Assembly (NCBI GenBank): GCA_016946835.1 | Contig: JACVTC010000016.1 | Span: forward strand, 1,480,501-1,540,000 | DNA: 59,500 bases | Reading direction: 5' to 3' | Source of the DNA: Neocallimastix lanati (nom. inval.) | Taxonomy: Eukaryota > Neocallimastigomycota > Neocallimastigomycetes > Neocallimastigales > Neocallimastigaceae | Part shown: one piece after another, positions 21,348 to 33,007 of the stretch | Layout: every line of letters starts with the position of its first letter | How positions within the stretch are numbered: the first letter of the stretch is position 1 | Program-made: the position numbers and the translations under genes | Notes under the pieces: generated by a model | Told to the model about the DNA's origin: nothing | The model's input: the letters and a program-made list of their open reading frames with translations, nothing else | Databases searched by the model: none

Positions 21348-21640
21348 ATTTTATTTTTAAAAATAAATTGTCTTTAATATTCTTTAATAAAAAATATTAA
21401 TAAATATTTATTTTATTTATATACTTTTATTGTCATTCACATATTTATTTTATTTTATTTTATTCAATTCAATCTGTACTTTATATTTATATTTTACTAT
21501 TTTTTTTATTCAATCTGTACTTTATATTTTTATTTTACTATTTATTTTATTCAATCTGTACTTTATATTTATATTTTACTATTTATTTTATTCAATCTGT
21601 ACTTTATATTTCTACAGTTTATTTTATTTTATTATATTTT
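20980..21640. repeat. Inverted repeat with tandem arms
   Basis: Two direct copies of a unit containing AATATAAAGTACAGATTGAATAAAAT (20996-21050 and 21058-21120) face at least four reverse-complement copies (21458-21620). A spacer of about 300 bp with a 45-base A run lies between. The transcript could fold into a long hairpin. ORFs here are composition artefacts. Confidence 0.7.
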
Positions 21641-21766
21641 ATTATATTTTATATACTTGTACTTATATTATTACATTCTTTATTTATTTATTGATTTTAT
21701 TTTATTTTATTTTACAAATAATTGAAAAATTAATTTTTCGAAATTAATATCATGAATAATATCTAA

Positions 21767-22398
21767 AGCAGCAAAAAACAATATTTCCTAATAAAAATAT
21801 CAAATATTGTATTTGGCATTATAAAAAATCACTAGAAATTAAAAAAAATAAATTATGCTATAATGAAGTAAAAAATGATATTAATATATTCATTTATTAT
21901 AAAGCTATTTCAAATTTACCATTTATAAATCCTGAATACATATTTGATATTTATGTTATAATTAAAATTAAATCCATTAAAATTAATTATTGTCAATTTT
22001 TAAAAATTTTTAGAATATTTTTGTAAAACATATTTAGATATTTAGTTGTTTATGATATGAAAATTTGGAAATATTATAATAATATGGAATATATAACAAA
22101 CAATGCCTCAGAATCACTAAATAATTATTTAAATAATTTATTTCCAACAAAACCATCTTATTATGAATTAATAGATAAATTAAATGAACTTAAACATTTA
22201 TCATATTATGATTTTCAAAGAAAAATAAGAGGAATTTGGAAAATAAAAAAAAGAGCAATAAATAAAGCGAATGAAATCAGTGTCTTAATTGAACGCTATA
22301 AAAATATTAAAGCCAAGTTAATTGATGCTAAATGTGATAGAAGTAATATTATTAATTTGTGGTTTGATTGTTTAACTAATTTAAATAATATAATATAA
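21767..22398 (+). pseudogene. Decayed MULE-like transposase, C-terminal part
   Basis: From about 21767 one frame encodes FPNKNIKYCIWHYKKS... and ...SNLPFINPEYIFDIYV, then stops near 22025. After a frameshift a 113-codon frame (22057-22398) continues with NNASESLNNYLNNLFPT, PSYYELIDKLNEL and further Lys-rich helices. The C..H pair, the helical segment and the TNN..ES..N.L...F motif are in the order found at the end of MULE-type transposases. The DDE catalytic part is not recognisable upstream. Nearby inverted repeats (20980-21640) may or may not be its ends. Confidence 0.55.
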
Positions 22399-22559
22399 AT
22401 ATTACTTTATAATAAATAATTAAAAAATGAGGAATGACCAAACGAAATAATTAGAATTCTGTTATTCAAAAATTTAATTTATAAGCTTGTTAAATTTATA
22501 TAGTTTAAATAAATATTCAAATACGTCTGTATAATTAATAATTTTATCATTATAATTAT

Positions 22560-22800
22560 TATTTCTTTTTAATAACTTTTAAATAAAATAATTATTATTA
22601 TTAATAACATTTATATTTTTAATAACATTTATATTTTTATATAATTTTTTTATTAATAACATTTAAATAAAAGAATTATTATTAATAACATTTATATTTT
22701 TAATTTTTTTATTAATAGCATTTAAATAAAATAATAATTATTAATAACATTTATATTTTTATATAATTCTTTTATTAATAACATTTAAATAAAAGAATTA
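22560..22800 (+). repeat. Imperfect tandem repeat of about 45-60 bp
   Basis: Units built around TTAATAACATTTATATTTTT and AATAACATTTAAATAAAAGAATTA recur about five times. No coding potential. Confidence 0.6.
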
Positions 22801-22904
22801 AAATCATAAAATCTAACCATTATATGATTTATTTAATTATTCACTTAATAATTAATTTAAAAATTGAAGTAAAAAATAAAAAAAAATATTATGTAAAATA
22901 TTAT

Positions 22905-23040
22905 AGATAAAGCCACATATTTATATATAACACGTGAAAATTGTTTTAATACAACCTCACCACCAAATTAATATAAATATTTTAATAATAAAGTTTATAT
23001 TATAAAATCAAATCAATAACTTATTCTACTTTCTATTAAC
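22905..23040 (+). repeat. LTR-end fragment related to the second copia remnant
   Basis: The stretch ATAAATATTTTAATAATAAAGTTTATA...CTTATTCTACTTTCTATTA matches 20785-20855 with small changes. No primer motif follows, so it may be a 3' LTR end or a solo-LTR piece. Confidence 0.5.
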
Positions 23041-23083
23041 ATTTTTTCTATATTTTTTTATATTTTTTATTTTATTTTAAGAA

Positions 23084-23454
<371 letters not shown>

Positions 23455-23489
23455 ATCAATGAAAAAAAATATTTTTAGTTACATAAATA

Positions 23490-24040
23490 ATATATTTTAA
23501 TTTATTTCTTTATATAAAATTCAAGAATTTAAATGAAAAGCATTTAATAAAATTTAAATTTCATTTTATCTCTTTTTTTTTTTTTTTTTTTTTCACCTTT
23601 TATGGCATATGATTTAGGTTGTTGTGATTAAATTATTTGAATTTTTTTTTTTATTAATAATGAATAATAAAATAATAATAAAATAAAAATAAAATATTTA
23701 TATAAATAAATAAAAAAAAATAAATAATAATAAAATAAATAAAAAAAATAAATAATAATAAAATAAATTATTAAATAATAATTATTATAAATAAAATACA
23801 TTTTAAATAAAAAATTGAGAATAAAATTTTTTGAAATTAATATATAAATCATTTTTTATTTAAATTAAATTAATTTTTCTTAGTATTTAATTTACCACAG
23901 TTAATAATTAAATGTTGTAAAATATTATTATCTGAAGAGTCATAATACATTTATATTGTATAATTGAATTAATTTTTAAGATACTAATTAAATGGATGAA
24001 AATTATATATATTAATTTTAACTAAATTAATTAAAATTTT
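23490..24040 (+). repeat. Non-coding spacer module upstream of GH31 copy 3
   Basis: It matches 6620-7150 closely, including AAATTCAAGAATTTAAATGA (23519), TATGGCATATGATTTA (23600) and GAAGAGTCATAATACA (23934). Confidence 0.65.
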
Positions 24041-24370
24041 ATTCTAATAATAATAATTATAATAATAAATAATAATAATAATAATAAGTAATAATAATAA
24101 TAATAATAATAAATAATAATAAATAATAATAATAATAATAAATAATAATAATAATAATAAATAATAATAATAATAATAAACAATAATAATAATAAATAAT
24201 AATAATAATAATAATAAATAATAATAATAATAATAATAAATAATAATAATAATAATAAATAATAATAATAATAATAAACAATAATAATAAATAATAATAA
24301 TAATAATAAATAATAATAATAATAATAAATAAATAATAATAATAATAATAAATAATAATAATAATAATTT
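24041..24370 (+). repeat. Interrupted (AAT)n microsatellite with AAAT units
   Basis: About 330 bp of AAT units punctuated regularly by an extra A, giving blocks of 4-6 triplets. It lies about 470 bp upstream of GH31 copy 3; the corresponding place before copy 2 has only short AAT runs (7160-7260). Confidence 0.95.
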
Positions 24371-24729
24371 TTAGGAGTAATATAAATTTAATCAATATTT
24401 TTTTTTATATAAAAAGAAACAAATTTTCACTATAATTTATTCTTTAAAAATATAAATATATATTTTATATTTTGTTTATAGAAAATATAAATAATATAAA
24501 TATCATTTTTGTATTATTTTTTAATTATATTATCAAATATAATTATATAATTTGTAAATAATTTTTAGATAAATAGTATTATTGAAATTTTTCTTTAAAA
24601 AAAAAAAATATTAATTATTAAAATTTATTGATTTTTTTTTAATTAAAAAAATTTATATATATATATATATATTAATATAATTAATATATTTTTTTTAATT
24701 ATACAAATATAATTTTTTTAAAAAGAAAA

Positions 24730-24787
24730 GAAAAAATTTACTTTAATAATATTATATTTAAATCAATTTTTAATTTAATTAAAAATT
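24730..24787 (+). promoter_or_regulatory. Conserved upstream block of GH31 copy 3
   Basis: Same 58-bp block as at 7630-7687, ending about 55 bp before the start codon. Confidence 0.35.
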
Positions 24788-24842
24788 TAAAAAAATATTT
24801 TTTTAATAAAAATAAAAAATATAAAAAAAAATAAATTTCAAA

Positions 24843-27800
24843 ATGAAATTTAATAGTGCTATATTAATTGCTAAATTTGCTGCTTTATCCTCTGCTGCTG
24901 GTCTTATCAAGAGAGATAATCAATGCTCCTGTACTGTTGAACCATTAGCTCGTAAGGATTGTGGTTACATAGGAATTAATGAAAGTGCCTGCGTCAGTAA
25001 TGGTTGTTGCTGGGATCCATCTAATGTTGATGGCGCTCCTTGGTGCTTCTACACCGCTAGCGGTGGTAAAACAACAGAATGTAAAAGCAGTGAATCTTAT
25101 TCTTGTGAAGTTGATGAAAGTAGTCGTACTGATTGTGGTTATTATGGTATTAATGAAAGTGAATGTGTCAGTCGTGGATGTTGCTGGGCAGAATCTTCTA
25201 CTTCTGGTATTCCTTGGTGTTTCAATTCAAAGAAAAATGTAAATCCAGAACCAAGTCCAGAACCAACACCAGACCCAGAACCAACACCAGACCCAGAACC
25301 AACACCAGACCCAGAACCAACACCTGATCCAGAATCAAAGAATTGTCCAGCTGATGAAAAGAGTCGTGTTGACTGTGGTTATATTGGTGTCACTAAAAGA
25401 CAGTGTGAAGCAGCAGGTTGTTGTTGGGCTGAATCAGAAACAGATGGTATTCCATGGTGTTTCAATGAAGTTGGTAAAGATATTCATATTGAAAAGGAAG
25501 GAATTACTGTTCGTTTCCAAAAACCATATGGATGGAGTACAGTTAATCTTTGGGCTTGGGATGATGAAGATAATAATGTTTATGGAGAAGTTTGGCCAGG
25601 TAAAACTATCAGTGATATTGGAGATGGTTGGTATAGTTACACTTTCCCAAGTGATGTTTCATCAGTCAATGTTCTTTTCAATGATGGTAATAATCAAACA
25701 AAGGATATCACTAATGTCAAATCATCTTCTTGTTTCAAGTTAGTTGGTGATAATGTTATTAAAACTGATGATTGTGGTTTAGGACCAAGTGGATGTTCGT
25801 ACACCATTACCGATTTAAAGACATCAGAATCAGGAATGACAGCTGTTCTTGATCTCGAAGATAGAATTTGTGAAAAATATGATATTGATATTCCAAAATT
25901 AGATTTCCAAGCTAAATTTGAAACTAATGATAGACTACATATTCATATTCAACCAACGGATATTGAGGATTATCCTCATAATGTTGATGTTCCAGAAGAT
26001 GCTTATCCATTTGAAATTGAAGATGGACCAAATGATGATTTACAATACTCCTACGAATTAGTAGATGGAGAAACATTCAAAATTAATATTAATCGTAAAG
26101 ATGGAACACCAGTTTTCGAAAGTATGTCTTTTATTTTCGAACGTCAATATCTTGAGATTTCTAAAAATGTTGATAGCAACTCAGCAATCTACGGTTTCGG
26201 AGAAGTCTTTGGACCATATAAAAGAAATAGTGAAAATACTTCACATGCATTATGGAATGCTGATAATGCTGATCCTGTTGGACAAAATCTTTATGGTTCT
26301 CATCCATTCTATATTGAAATTATTGATGGAAAGGCATACGGTTTCTATCTTAAGAATAGTCATGGTATGCAATTTTCTATTCAAGATGGATTAATGACCA
26401 TTCAAGCCATTGGTGGTAACTTTGATATGTATTTCTTTATGGGACCAAGTATGGAAGATATTACTAAACAATATTTCCAAGTGATTGGGGCACCAGCCTT
26501 ATTACCATATTGGTCACTTGGATGGCATCAATGTCGTTATGGATACAGAAATATTGATGAAGTTCGTGAAGTCGTGGCCAACTACAAAAAGAATAACATT
26601 CCATTAGATACCATGTGGATTGATATTGATTATATGGAAAACAATAAAGATTTTACTTATGATGCAAAGAACTTCCCAGTTTCGGAAATGAAGAAATTTG
26701 TGAATGAATTGAAAAGTAATCATCAATACTACATTAATATGATTGATCCAGCAATTGCCAAGGATGATAATTATGCACCATTCAGTCGTGGTATGGAAAA
26801 AGATATTTTCATCAAGGATAAGAATGGAGAACTTTTCTTAGGTGAAGTATGGCCAGTTAATTTAAATACAGCATTCCCAGATTGGCATCATCCAAATATT
26901 GTTGAATATTGGACCAATGAAATTAAATTATTCAAAGATTTAGCAATGACCGATGGTAATTGGATTGATATGAATGAAGCAGCTAGTTTCTGTAATGGAG
27001 CATGTAACTCTGGTAGTGAGGATTCAAAGTTTAAGATGGGAGAGTTCAATCCAAGAAATCCACCATTTGCTATTAATAACTTTGGATATGAAGCTCCATT
27101 GAAGACAAAGACTCTTGATATGGATGTTCAATACTATGGAGGACTTATTGATTATGATATTCATAATATGTATGGACATATGGAATCAATTGTTTCGTAC
27201 GAAGCACTTCTCAATATTGATCCAATTAAGAGACCATTCCTTCTTTCACGTTCTACTTTCCCAGGTACTGGTAGATATGCAGCTCACTGGCTTGGTGATA
27301 ATCATTCATGGTGGAAGGATATGTATTACTCCATCACCGGTATGCTTTCTTTCCAATTATTTGGTATTCCTATGGTTGGATCAGATACTTGTGGATTCCA
27401 AGCTAATGCGGATGAAGAACTTTGTGCTCGTTGGATGGCACTTGGTGCTTTCAATCCATTTGGAAGAAACCATAATGGATTAGAATGGGATAATGCTAGA
27501 ATTCGTAGTCAAGAACCATATATATGGCCAAAGACCGCCGAAGCCTCTCGTAGGGCTTTAGCTATTCGTTATAAGATTCTTCCCTACATGTATACTTATT
27601 TAGTTAGAACTCATACTCATTCAGAAATGATTCTTTATTCATTTGCTGCCTTATGGCCAAATGATGCTACTGCTCTTGGAATCGATAAACAATTCCTTGT
27701 TGGTAAAGGTATCTTAATTACACCAGTTATTGAACAGGGTAAGACATCGGTTGAAGGATACTTCCCAGAAGGTATATGGTATGATTGGTATGATCACAGT

Positions 27801-28253
27801 AATGTTATTACTGGACCAACCTATAAGGTATTAAATGCCCCAATTGAACATATTCCAGTTCATATTCGTGGAGGACAAATCATTCCAACTCAAGGACCAT
27901 CATTAACGGTTTATGAAAATCGTAACAAGCCATTTGAACTTTTAGTTGCTCTTGATAGGGAAAAGAAAGCTCATGGTATTTTATATCTTGATGATGGTAT
28001 CAGTTATAATGTGGATGGTAAATTTAATGAAATTGAATACAATGTTGAAAACGGCACTCTCACAGCTAAGGGTAGTTACAACTATGATGAACCACAAAAT
28101 CTTCATGAAATTTCTATTCTTGGAGTATCTTCTAAGCCATCAACAGTTACGGTTAATGATGCTGATGCTCAATTTGAATTCTCTAACAATGAATTAATCA
28201 TCAAGAATCTTGATATTAGTATGAATGATGATTTTGTTGTTTCATGGAATTAA
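24843..28253 (+). CDS. Secreted trefoil-CBM26-GH31 alpha-glucosidase, copy 3 (complete)
   Basis: The gene encodes 1136 residues with the same domain order as copy 2: signal peptide, trefoils 1 and 2, a linker of four PEPTPD units (one fewer), trefoil 3, CBM26-like module, GH31. The nucleophile is D709 in WIDMNE and the acid/base is D819 in HWLGDN. Protein differences from copy 2 are few and confined to the first ~340 residues (Val to Ile in the signal peptide, Asp26 to Asn, and Asn/Ser, Ile/Val, Met/Ile, Asn/Asp changes around the CBM). From there to the end the two proteins are identical. That pattern suggests recent duplication or gene conversion of the catalytic half. The role should be the same: extracellular release of glucose from starch oligomers. 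Confidence 0.95.
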   Translation: MKFNSAILIAKFAALSSAAGLIKRDNQCSCTVEPLARKDCGYIGINESACVSNGCCWDPSNVDGAPWCFYTASGGKTTECKSSESYSCEVDESSRTDCGYYGINESECVSRGCCWAESSTSGIPWCFNSKKNVNPEPSPEPTPDPEPTPDPEPTPDPEPTPDPESKNCPADEKSRVDCGYIGVTKRQCEAAGCCWAESETDGIPWCFNEVGKDIHIEKEGITVRFQKPYGWSTVNLWAWDDEDNNVYGEVWPGKTISDIGDGWYSYTFPSDVSSVNVLFNDGNNQTKDITNVKSSSCFKLVGDNVIKTDDCGLGPSGCSYTITDLKTSESGMTAVLDLEDRICEKYDIDIPKLDFQAKFETNDRLHIHIQPTDIEDYPHNVDVPEDAYPFEIEDGPNDDLQYSYELVDGETFKININRKDGTPVFESMSFIFERQYLEISKNVDSNSAIYGFGEVFGPYKRNSENTSHALWNADNADPVGQNLYGSHPFYIEIIDGKAYGFYLKNSHGMQFSIQDGLMTIQAIGGNFDMYFFMGPSMEDITKQYFQVIGAPALLPYWSLGWHQCRYGYRNIDEVREVVANYKKNNIPLDTMWIDIDYMENNKDFTYDAKNFPVSEMKKFVNELKSNHQYYINMIDPAIAKDDNYAPFSRGMEKDIFIKDKNGELFLGEVWPVNLNTAFPDWHHPNIVEYWTNEIKLFKDLAMTDGNWIDMNEAASFCNGACNSGSEDSKFKMGEFNPRNPPFAINNFGYEAPLKTKTLDMDVQYYGGLIDYDIHNMYGHMESIVSYEALLNIDPIKRPFLLSRSTFPGTGRYAAHWLGDNHSWWKDMYYSITGMLSFQLFGIPMVGSDTCGFQANADEELCARWMALGAFNPFGRNHNGLEWDNARIRSQEPYIWPKTAEASRRALAIRYKILPYMYTYLVRTHTHSEMILYSFAALWPNDATALGIDKQFLVGKGILITPVIEQGKTSVEGYFPEGIWYDWYDHSNVITGPTYKVLNAPIEHIPVHIRGGQIIPTQGPSLTVYENRNKPFELLVALDREKKAHGILYLDDGISYNVDGKFNEIEYNVENGTLTAKGSYNYDEPQNLHEISILGVSSKPSTVTVNDADAQFEFSNNELIIKNLDISMNDDFVVSWN

Positions 28254-28635
28254 ATAATCAATAAATAAAGAAAAATAAAATGAAATAAAAAAAAGAAAAA
28301 AAAGAAAAAGAAAATTTAGAAATATTTAGAAATATTATATATACTTAATAAACAAATAATAAATTATAAATTATAAATTAATATTATAAAAATATAATAT
28401 TATTTTATAAAAATTTTATAAAATATAAATATTATAATAATAGAATATTATAATTTTATAAAATGAGTACATATATAGTATAAAATAATATAAATAATAT
28501 AAAATATTTATAATATATCAAAAATTAAAATAATATTTATATAATATATGGAAATATCAATAATAAAATAGCAAAACAATTAAAAAAGTTAGAGCATTAT
28601 TAATAAATTAAATTAAAATAAATAAATAAATAAAT

Positions 28636-28667
<32 letters not shown>

Positions 28668-28800
28668 CATTAAAAAATTAAATATATATATATATATATA
28701 CAAAAATAAAAAAAAAAATAACAATAATATTAAACTAATTATTATTATAATATAAAATATTTTATTATAATAATAAAAAAAAATATTGTAATATAAAATA
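28254..28800 (+). other. Spacer: 3' flank of GH31 copy 3
   Basis: The first ~190 bp equal the flank of copy 2. The next ~350 bp match the flank of the GH31 stub (4680-4880, shared TATAGTATAAAATAATATAAAT and CAATAATAAAATA blocks) in diverged form. Homology to the array ends near 28800. Confidence 0.5.
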
Positions 28801-30408
28801 ATAATAAAAAATAAATAAATATTAAATAATAAAAATTTTTTTAAAATAAAAAAAAATATTTAAACGTATAATAGTTTATTTATAAAAAAATTCATTAGTA
28901 TTACATATAATATTAAATAAAGTAAAATTATAACTCTTTTTTTTTTTTTTTTTTTTTTATTTTAGACCATGTAAAGTATATGAATTAAATAAAAGTAGAA
29001 ATTGATTAATTATTTCAGATATTTTTTTATTAATTACATAATAATTACATAATAATTAAATAACTAAATGATTTATATATATATGAATTTTATTGATTAA
29101 ATATAATTTTTAAATAAATAAAAATTTTTTAGTATGGTATGTTCAATTTTTGAGAATATTTCGTACAAATTTTTATTATTATTTATTATTATTAATTATT
29201 TTATTAACAAGTACTCCTATTATTTATTATTTATTATTTATTATTTTAAAATTGTTATAATATATATATATTTTTAAATATTTAATCAAAAGTTTTTTTT
29301 TTTTTTTTGTTCTGTAGTTAAGAGTGGATCTTCTATTCTTATATGTTTTTTTTTTTTTTTTTTTTTTTTTAATACATTACTTTTATATTATATAATATAT
29401 ATAAAAGTGTTATTCTTTGATTTATTATTATCATTAATTGGAATAATGATAATAAAAATGAATAATAATAATAATAAAACTAATTATATAATTATGTAAT
29501 TATTATTCATTATTCATTATTTAAATAATAATTATTATTTTAATTATTATTTATTTAATTATTTATTTAATTATTTATTAATTTAATTTCTTTTTATTGC
29601 ATCGTACTATAATAAAAATAATAAATAAATAAAATGTGCCGTATTCAGTTTATTATAATTATTTAATATTATATATTAAAATAATAATAAAATATTAATA
29701 AATAACAATAATGAATAATGAAAAGTAAATAATAATTAATAATTAAAAATTAATAGTTAATAAATAGTAAATAATAAATAATAATTGATTGAATAATATA
29801 TAATAAATAATAAATAATAAATAATAAATAATTAAATAATCAAATAATAAATATTATATAATAAATAATAAATAATAAATAATAAATAATAAATAATTAA
29901 ATGCTTTTATGTTAGTACATTTTAGCTTGTTCATTATATAGAACATATAAAAAATAGGTTTACGAATGTATTGAATATAATAATTTACTAAAGATATATA
30001 TCTTAAAAATGATCATTTAATTATATTTTATATTTTATATTTTATATTTTATGTTTAAATAAAGAAAGAAATAAAAAAATTAAATAAATATAAAAATAAA
30101 AAATAATAATAATAATAATAATAAACTTTAAATATAATTATAAAACAATAAAGCAAACAAACAATATATATATATATATTAATTTATTTTATAATAATTA
30201 TTCATGGATTGTTTTTTTTTTTCTTCTTTTTATTTTGTTATTTTAAACTTTTTTTTTTAAAAAATTTTTTTACATTTTTTTTTTAATAATTTTTTTTACA
30301 TTTATTTTTTATAACTATTCATCCTTTTTTTATCTAAATTATAATATATATATTCATTTATATTTATATATATATTTATAATTTAATTAACTAATTAATT
30401 AATTAATT

Positions 30409-30443
<35 letters not shown>

Positions 30444-31339
30444 TAATTCTCTAATATTTTAATAATATTTTAATATTTTAATATTTATATTTTTATATTT
30501 TATAGTTTTGTTTTTATATTTTTATATTTTTATATTTTTATATTTTAATATTTATATTTTTATATTTTAATATTTATATTTTTATATTTTATATTTTTAT
30601 ATTTGTATATTTGTATATTTGTATATTTGTATATTTGTATATTTATATTTTCATATTGTTATATTTGTATATTTGTTATATTTGTTATATTTATATTTTT
30701 ATATTTTTATATTTTTATATTTATATTTTTATATTTTTATATTTTTATATTTATATTTTTATATTTTTATATTTATATTTTAATATTTTTATATTTATAT
30801 TTTAGTATTTTATATAATATATTATAAATTTGAATATTTATATTGTTATTTTTAATATTTTTATATTTTTATATTTTAAATTATATAATTATTTTTAATA
30901 TTTTAATATTTTTATAGTGATTTTTAATATTTTTATAATTATTTTTAAATATTTTTATATTTAATACTTTTTATTAACTATTTTTTTTTTATATATAATA
31001 TTTAATATTATAAATGTTAATTTATATTATAAATGTATATATATATTGTATTGATTTAAAATAATAATATTACAATATTTACATAGATATAAATATAAAT
31101 ATTTAGAGAATACTCTTCTTTTTTCTTTTTTTTTTTTCTGGTTAAGAAATCATAATTATTATTATAAAAAATTAAATTAAATAAACTTTTTATTATATAC
31201 ATATATACATATATATATAATTTATACTGAAAAAGAAAAATATATATATATATATTTTTTTACTGTATTAATTGAAAATAATAGTTTCTAAATTTTTTTT
31301 TTGTATTATTTTATGTTATTTAAATTATAAAAAAATAAA
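28800..31339. other. AT-rich intergenic region with simple repeats
   Basis: It holds T runs (28937-28958, 29347-29370), many TTATTATTTA/AAATAATAAT repeats, and a long ATATTTTTATATTT array (about 30470-30830). A fragment at 29895-29975 resembles the reverse complement of the copia-like LTR at 44859-45043. No gene is supported; small ORFs here are low-complexity artefacts. Confidence 0.6.
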
Positions 31340-33007
31340 TTAAAAATAATTTTGTGGAATACAGTCAAAAGATGGTGGATTTTGATCACCTGGCCAAGTA
31401 ATACAAAATTCATTTTTAAGAGCTTCTGCTCTTTCCTCCACCCACATATAGATACCCCAGTGGAGGCCACCGACGCCTTGTTCAAAGTTCTTTAAGAAAT
31501 GACGATATTCATAGATTGGGACATCTTCTACCTTTCCTGGATCATGTGGACGAGTAAAGGAGTAATCCCATTCCATTTCTGGTGTGAAACGAAGACGATA
31601 ACTTTCAACTACTTCACGGAAAGCGACTGGGTTAAAAACAGTTTGAACAATAGCTATTAAAGTATCCTGGAAACGTCTTTGAAGTTCTGGTGATCCACCA
31701 ATAAAGGTATCAACTAAAACACGATAGGTGGTATCTCTTTCTACAATATTCCAGGTACGATTTAACATGGTCGTGTAGGAAAGCTTTGTGAAATCATTAC
31801 CAACGGTATTAATAGGTTTACATAAACCAACACCAAAGGTTTCATCATGATCTTGAGTAATGAAATAGAATTTATAGGAATGATCGGTGGATTCCAGCGG
31901 ATCATCATAAATGGCAAAATTACTTACACTATACCAGTAACCATCCCAATCTCCCGTTAGATATTCCATAGCCATTGCCTTATGGAACGTTTCAACGTCA
32001 AACCACTCTCTTTCAAAAGTTTCTAATTCTTCTGCATCTCTTGGATTAAGATCTTGAATTGCTTTACATAAGGGAAGTAATCTATCCTTGGTTCCCTTAA
32101 AATAACGATAGTAAAATGGATTATTAGGCTTATATTCGAAATCGGAACCGAATTCACCATCAATAGGATAACCTAACTTTATTGGAAGAGTAACTTTACC
32201 GGTATTAGGATCACCATAAAATTCAGATTTAATAAAGGATTCACTGAAAGCTTCTTCTTGAAGTGTATAGAAACCAGCAGGTTTTTTATTGAAGTAGACA
32301 CGAACCATTACAGAGTGAATACTTGGCATACCAATGGCTTGAATCATATTACTATAGATATATTGACGAAGATTAAGAGGATCTTCACCACTATTACGTA
32401 ATTTCAGTAAGTAACGACCATCGACACCAGTAGAGCCTAACTTGAAACGAATTTGAAATTTAGAAACATATTTATTCTTAGCATTAGCAGATACTTTATC
32501 AAAAGACTTTACAGTATCTTTAAGGTAAAAGGTGACCTTCTCTAATTTAACAGTAGCATCGGTAGGGTGATGGAAAAAATTTTCTGTAGTATTACCAGAG
32601 ATATGTATTGTAGGAATGTAAGCATCATCAAAAAGATTCAATTTGCCAACACTTCTATCCCAGGTAGATAAAGAAGGAGGATGTTCAAAAGTTTTAAGTG
32701 GTAAAAGAGTATCTTTCCTTCCAAAGAATTCATTGTAGGTAGAGGTAGCATCAGCACTGAAAGTACGTTCAAAATCTTCTTTTACACCGTCAATAATATA
32801 GTAATAATTGAAGTCACCTTCTGGAGCAGACGACACTCTACCTCCAAATAATAATGGATCATTTCCAATTGATTTAAGATTATATTTTTTTCCACCGACG
32901 ATTTTAACTTGGGTTTGACTACCGAAAGAAATGATTTTAAAAATAGCACTTCTACTGTATACCGTATTAACGGTAAGTACCGTTAGTAATAATAATTGTT
33001 TAAACAT
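31340..33007 (-). CDS. Secreted CotH-family protein
   Basis: A single-exon gene of 555 residues. The first ~18 residues form a signal peptide (hydrophobic LLLLTVLTV). The CotH core is clear: GRYLLKLRNSG with a following Arg-rich helix (198-215), VRVYFNKKPAGFYTLQEE (235-252), TGDWDGYW (351-358), NFAIYDD (363-369) and QDHDETFG (385-392). Members such as Bacillus CotH are atypical protein kinases that use the DGYW...N and D.D residues for ATP and metal, and fungi also carry cell-surface relatives. No dockerin, transmembrane anchor or GPI-like tail is visible, although CotH modules of anaerobic fungi are often joined to dockerins, so this looks like a free secreted or secretory-pathway enzyme. 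Substrate unknown. No neighbour suggests a partner. Confidence 0.88.
   Translation of the reverse strand: MFKQLLLLTVLTVNTVYSRSAIFKIISFGSQTQVKIVGGKKYNLKSIGNDPLLFGGRVSSAPEGDFNYYYIIDGVKEDFERTFSADATSTYNEFFGRKDTLLPLKTFEHPPSLSTWDRSVGKLNLFDDAYIPTIHISGNTTENFFHHPTDATVKLEKVTFYLKDTVKSFDKVSANAKNKYVSKFQIRFKLGSTGVDGRYLLKLRNSGEDPLNLRQYIYSNMIQAIGMPSIHSVMVRVYFNKKPAGFYTLQEEAFSESFIKSEFYGDPNTGKVTLPIKLGYPIDGEFGSDFEYKPNNPFYYRYFKGTKDRLLPLCKAIQDLNPRDAEELETFEREWFDVETFHKAMAMEYLTGDWDGYWYSVSNFAIYDDPLESTDHSYKFYFITQDHDETFGVGLCKPINTVGNDFTKLSYTTMLNRTWNIVERDTTYRVLVDTFIGGSPELQRRFQDTLIAIVQTVFNPVAFREVVESYRLRFTPEMEWDYSFTRPHDPGKVEDVPIYEYRHFLKNFEQGVGGLHWGIYMWVEERAEALKNEFCITWPGDQNPPSFDCIPQNYF

Noticed and set aside
20980-21640. CRISPR-like array
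   Set aside because: Repeats are contiguous without unique spacers, the arms are inverted, and the DNA is eukaryotic.
21430-21747. 105-codon hydrophobic ORF
   Set aside because: Lies across the tandem arm of the inverted repeat; the peptide repeats with the DNA unit.
30603-30827. Two overlapping Tyr/Ile/Phe-rich ORFs
   Set aside because: Direct product of the ATATTTTTATATTT array.
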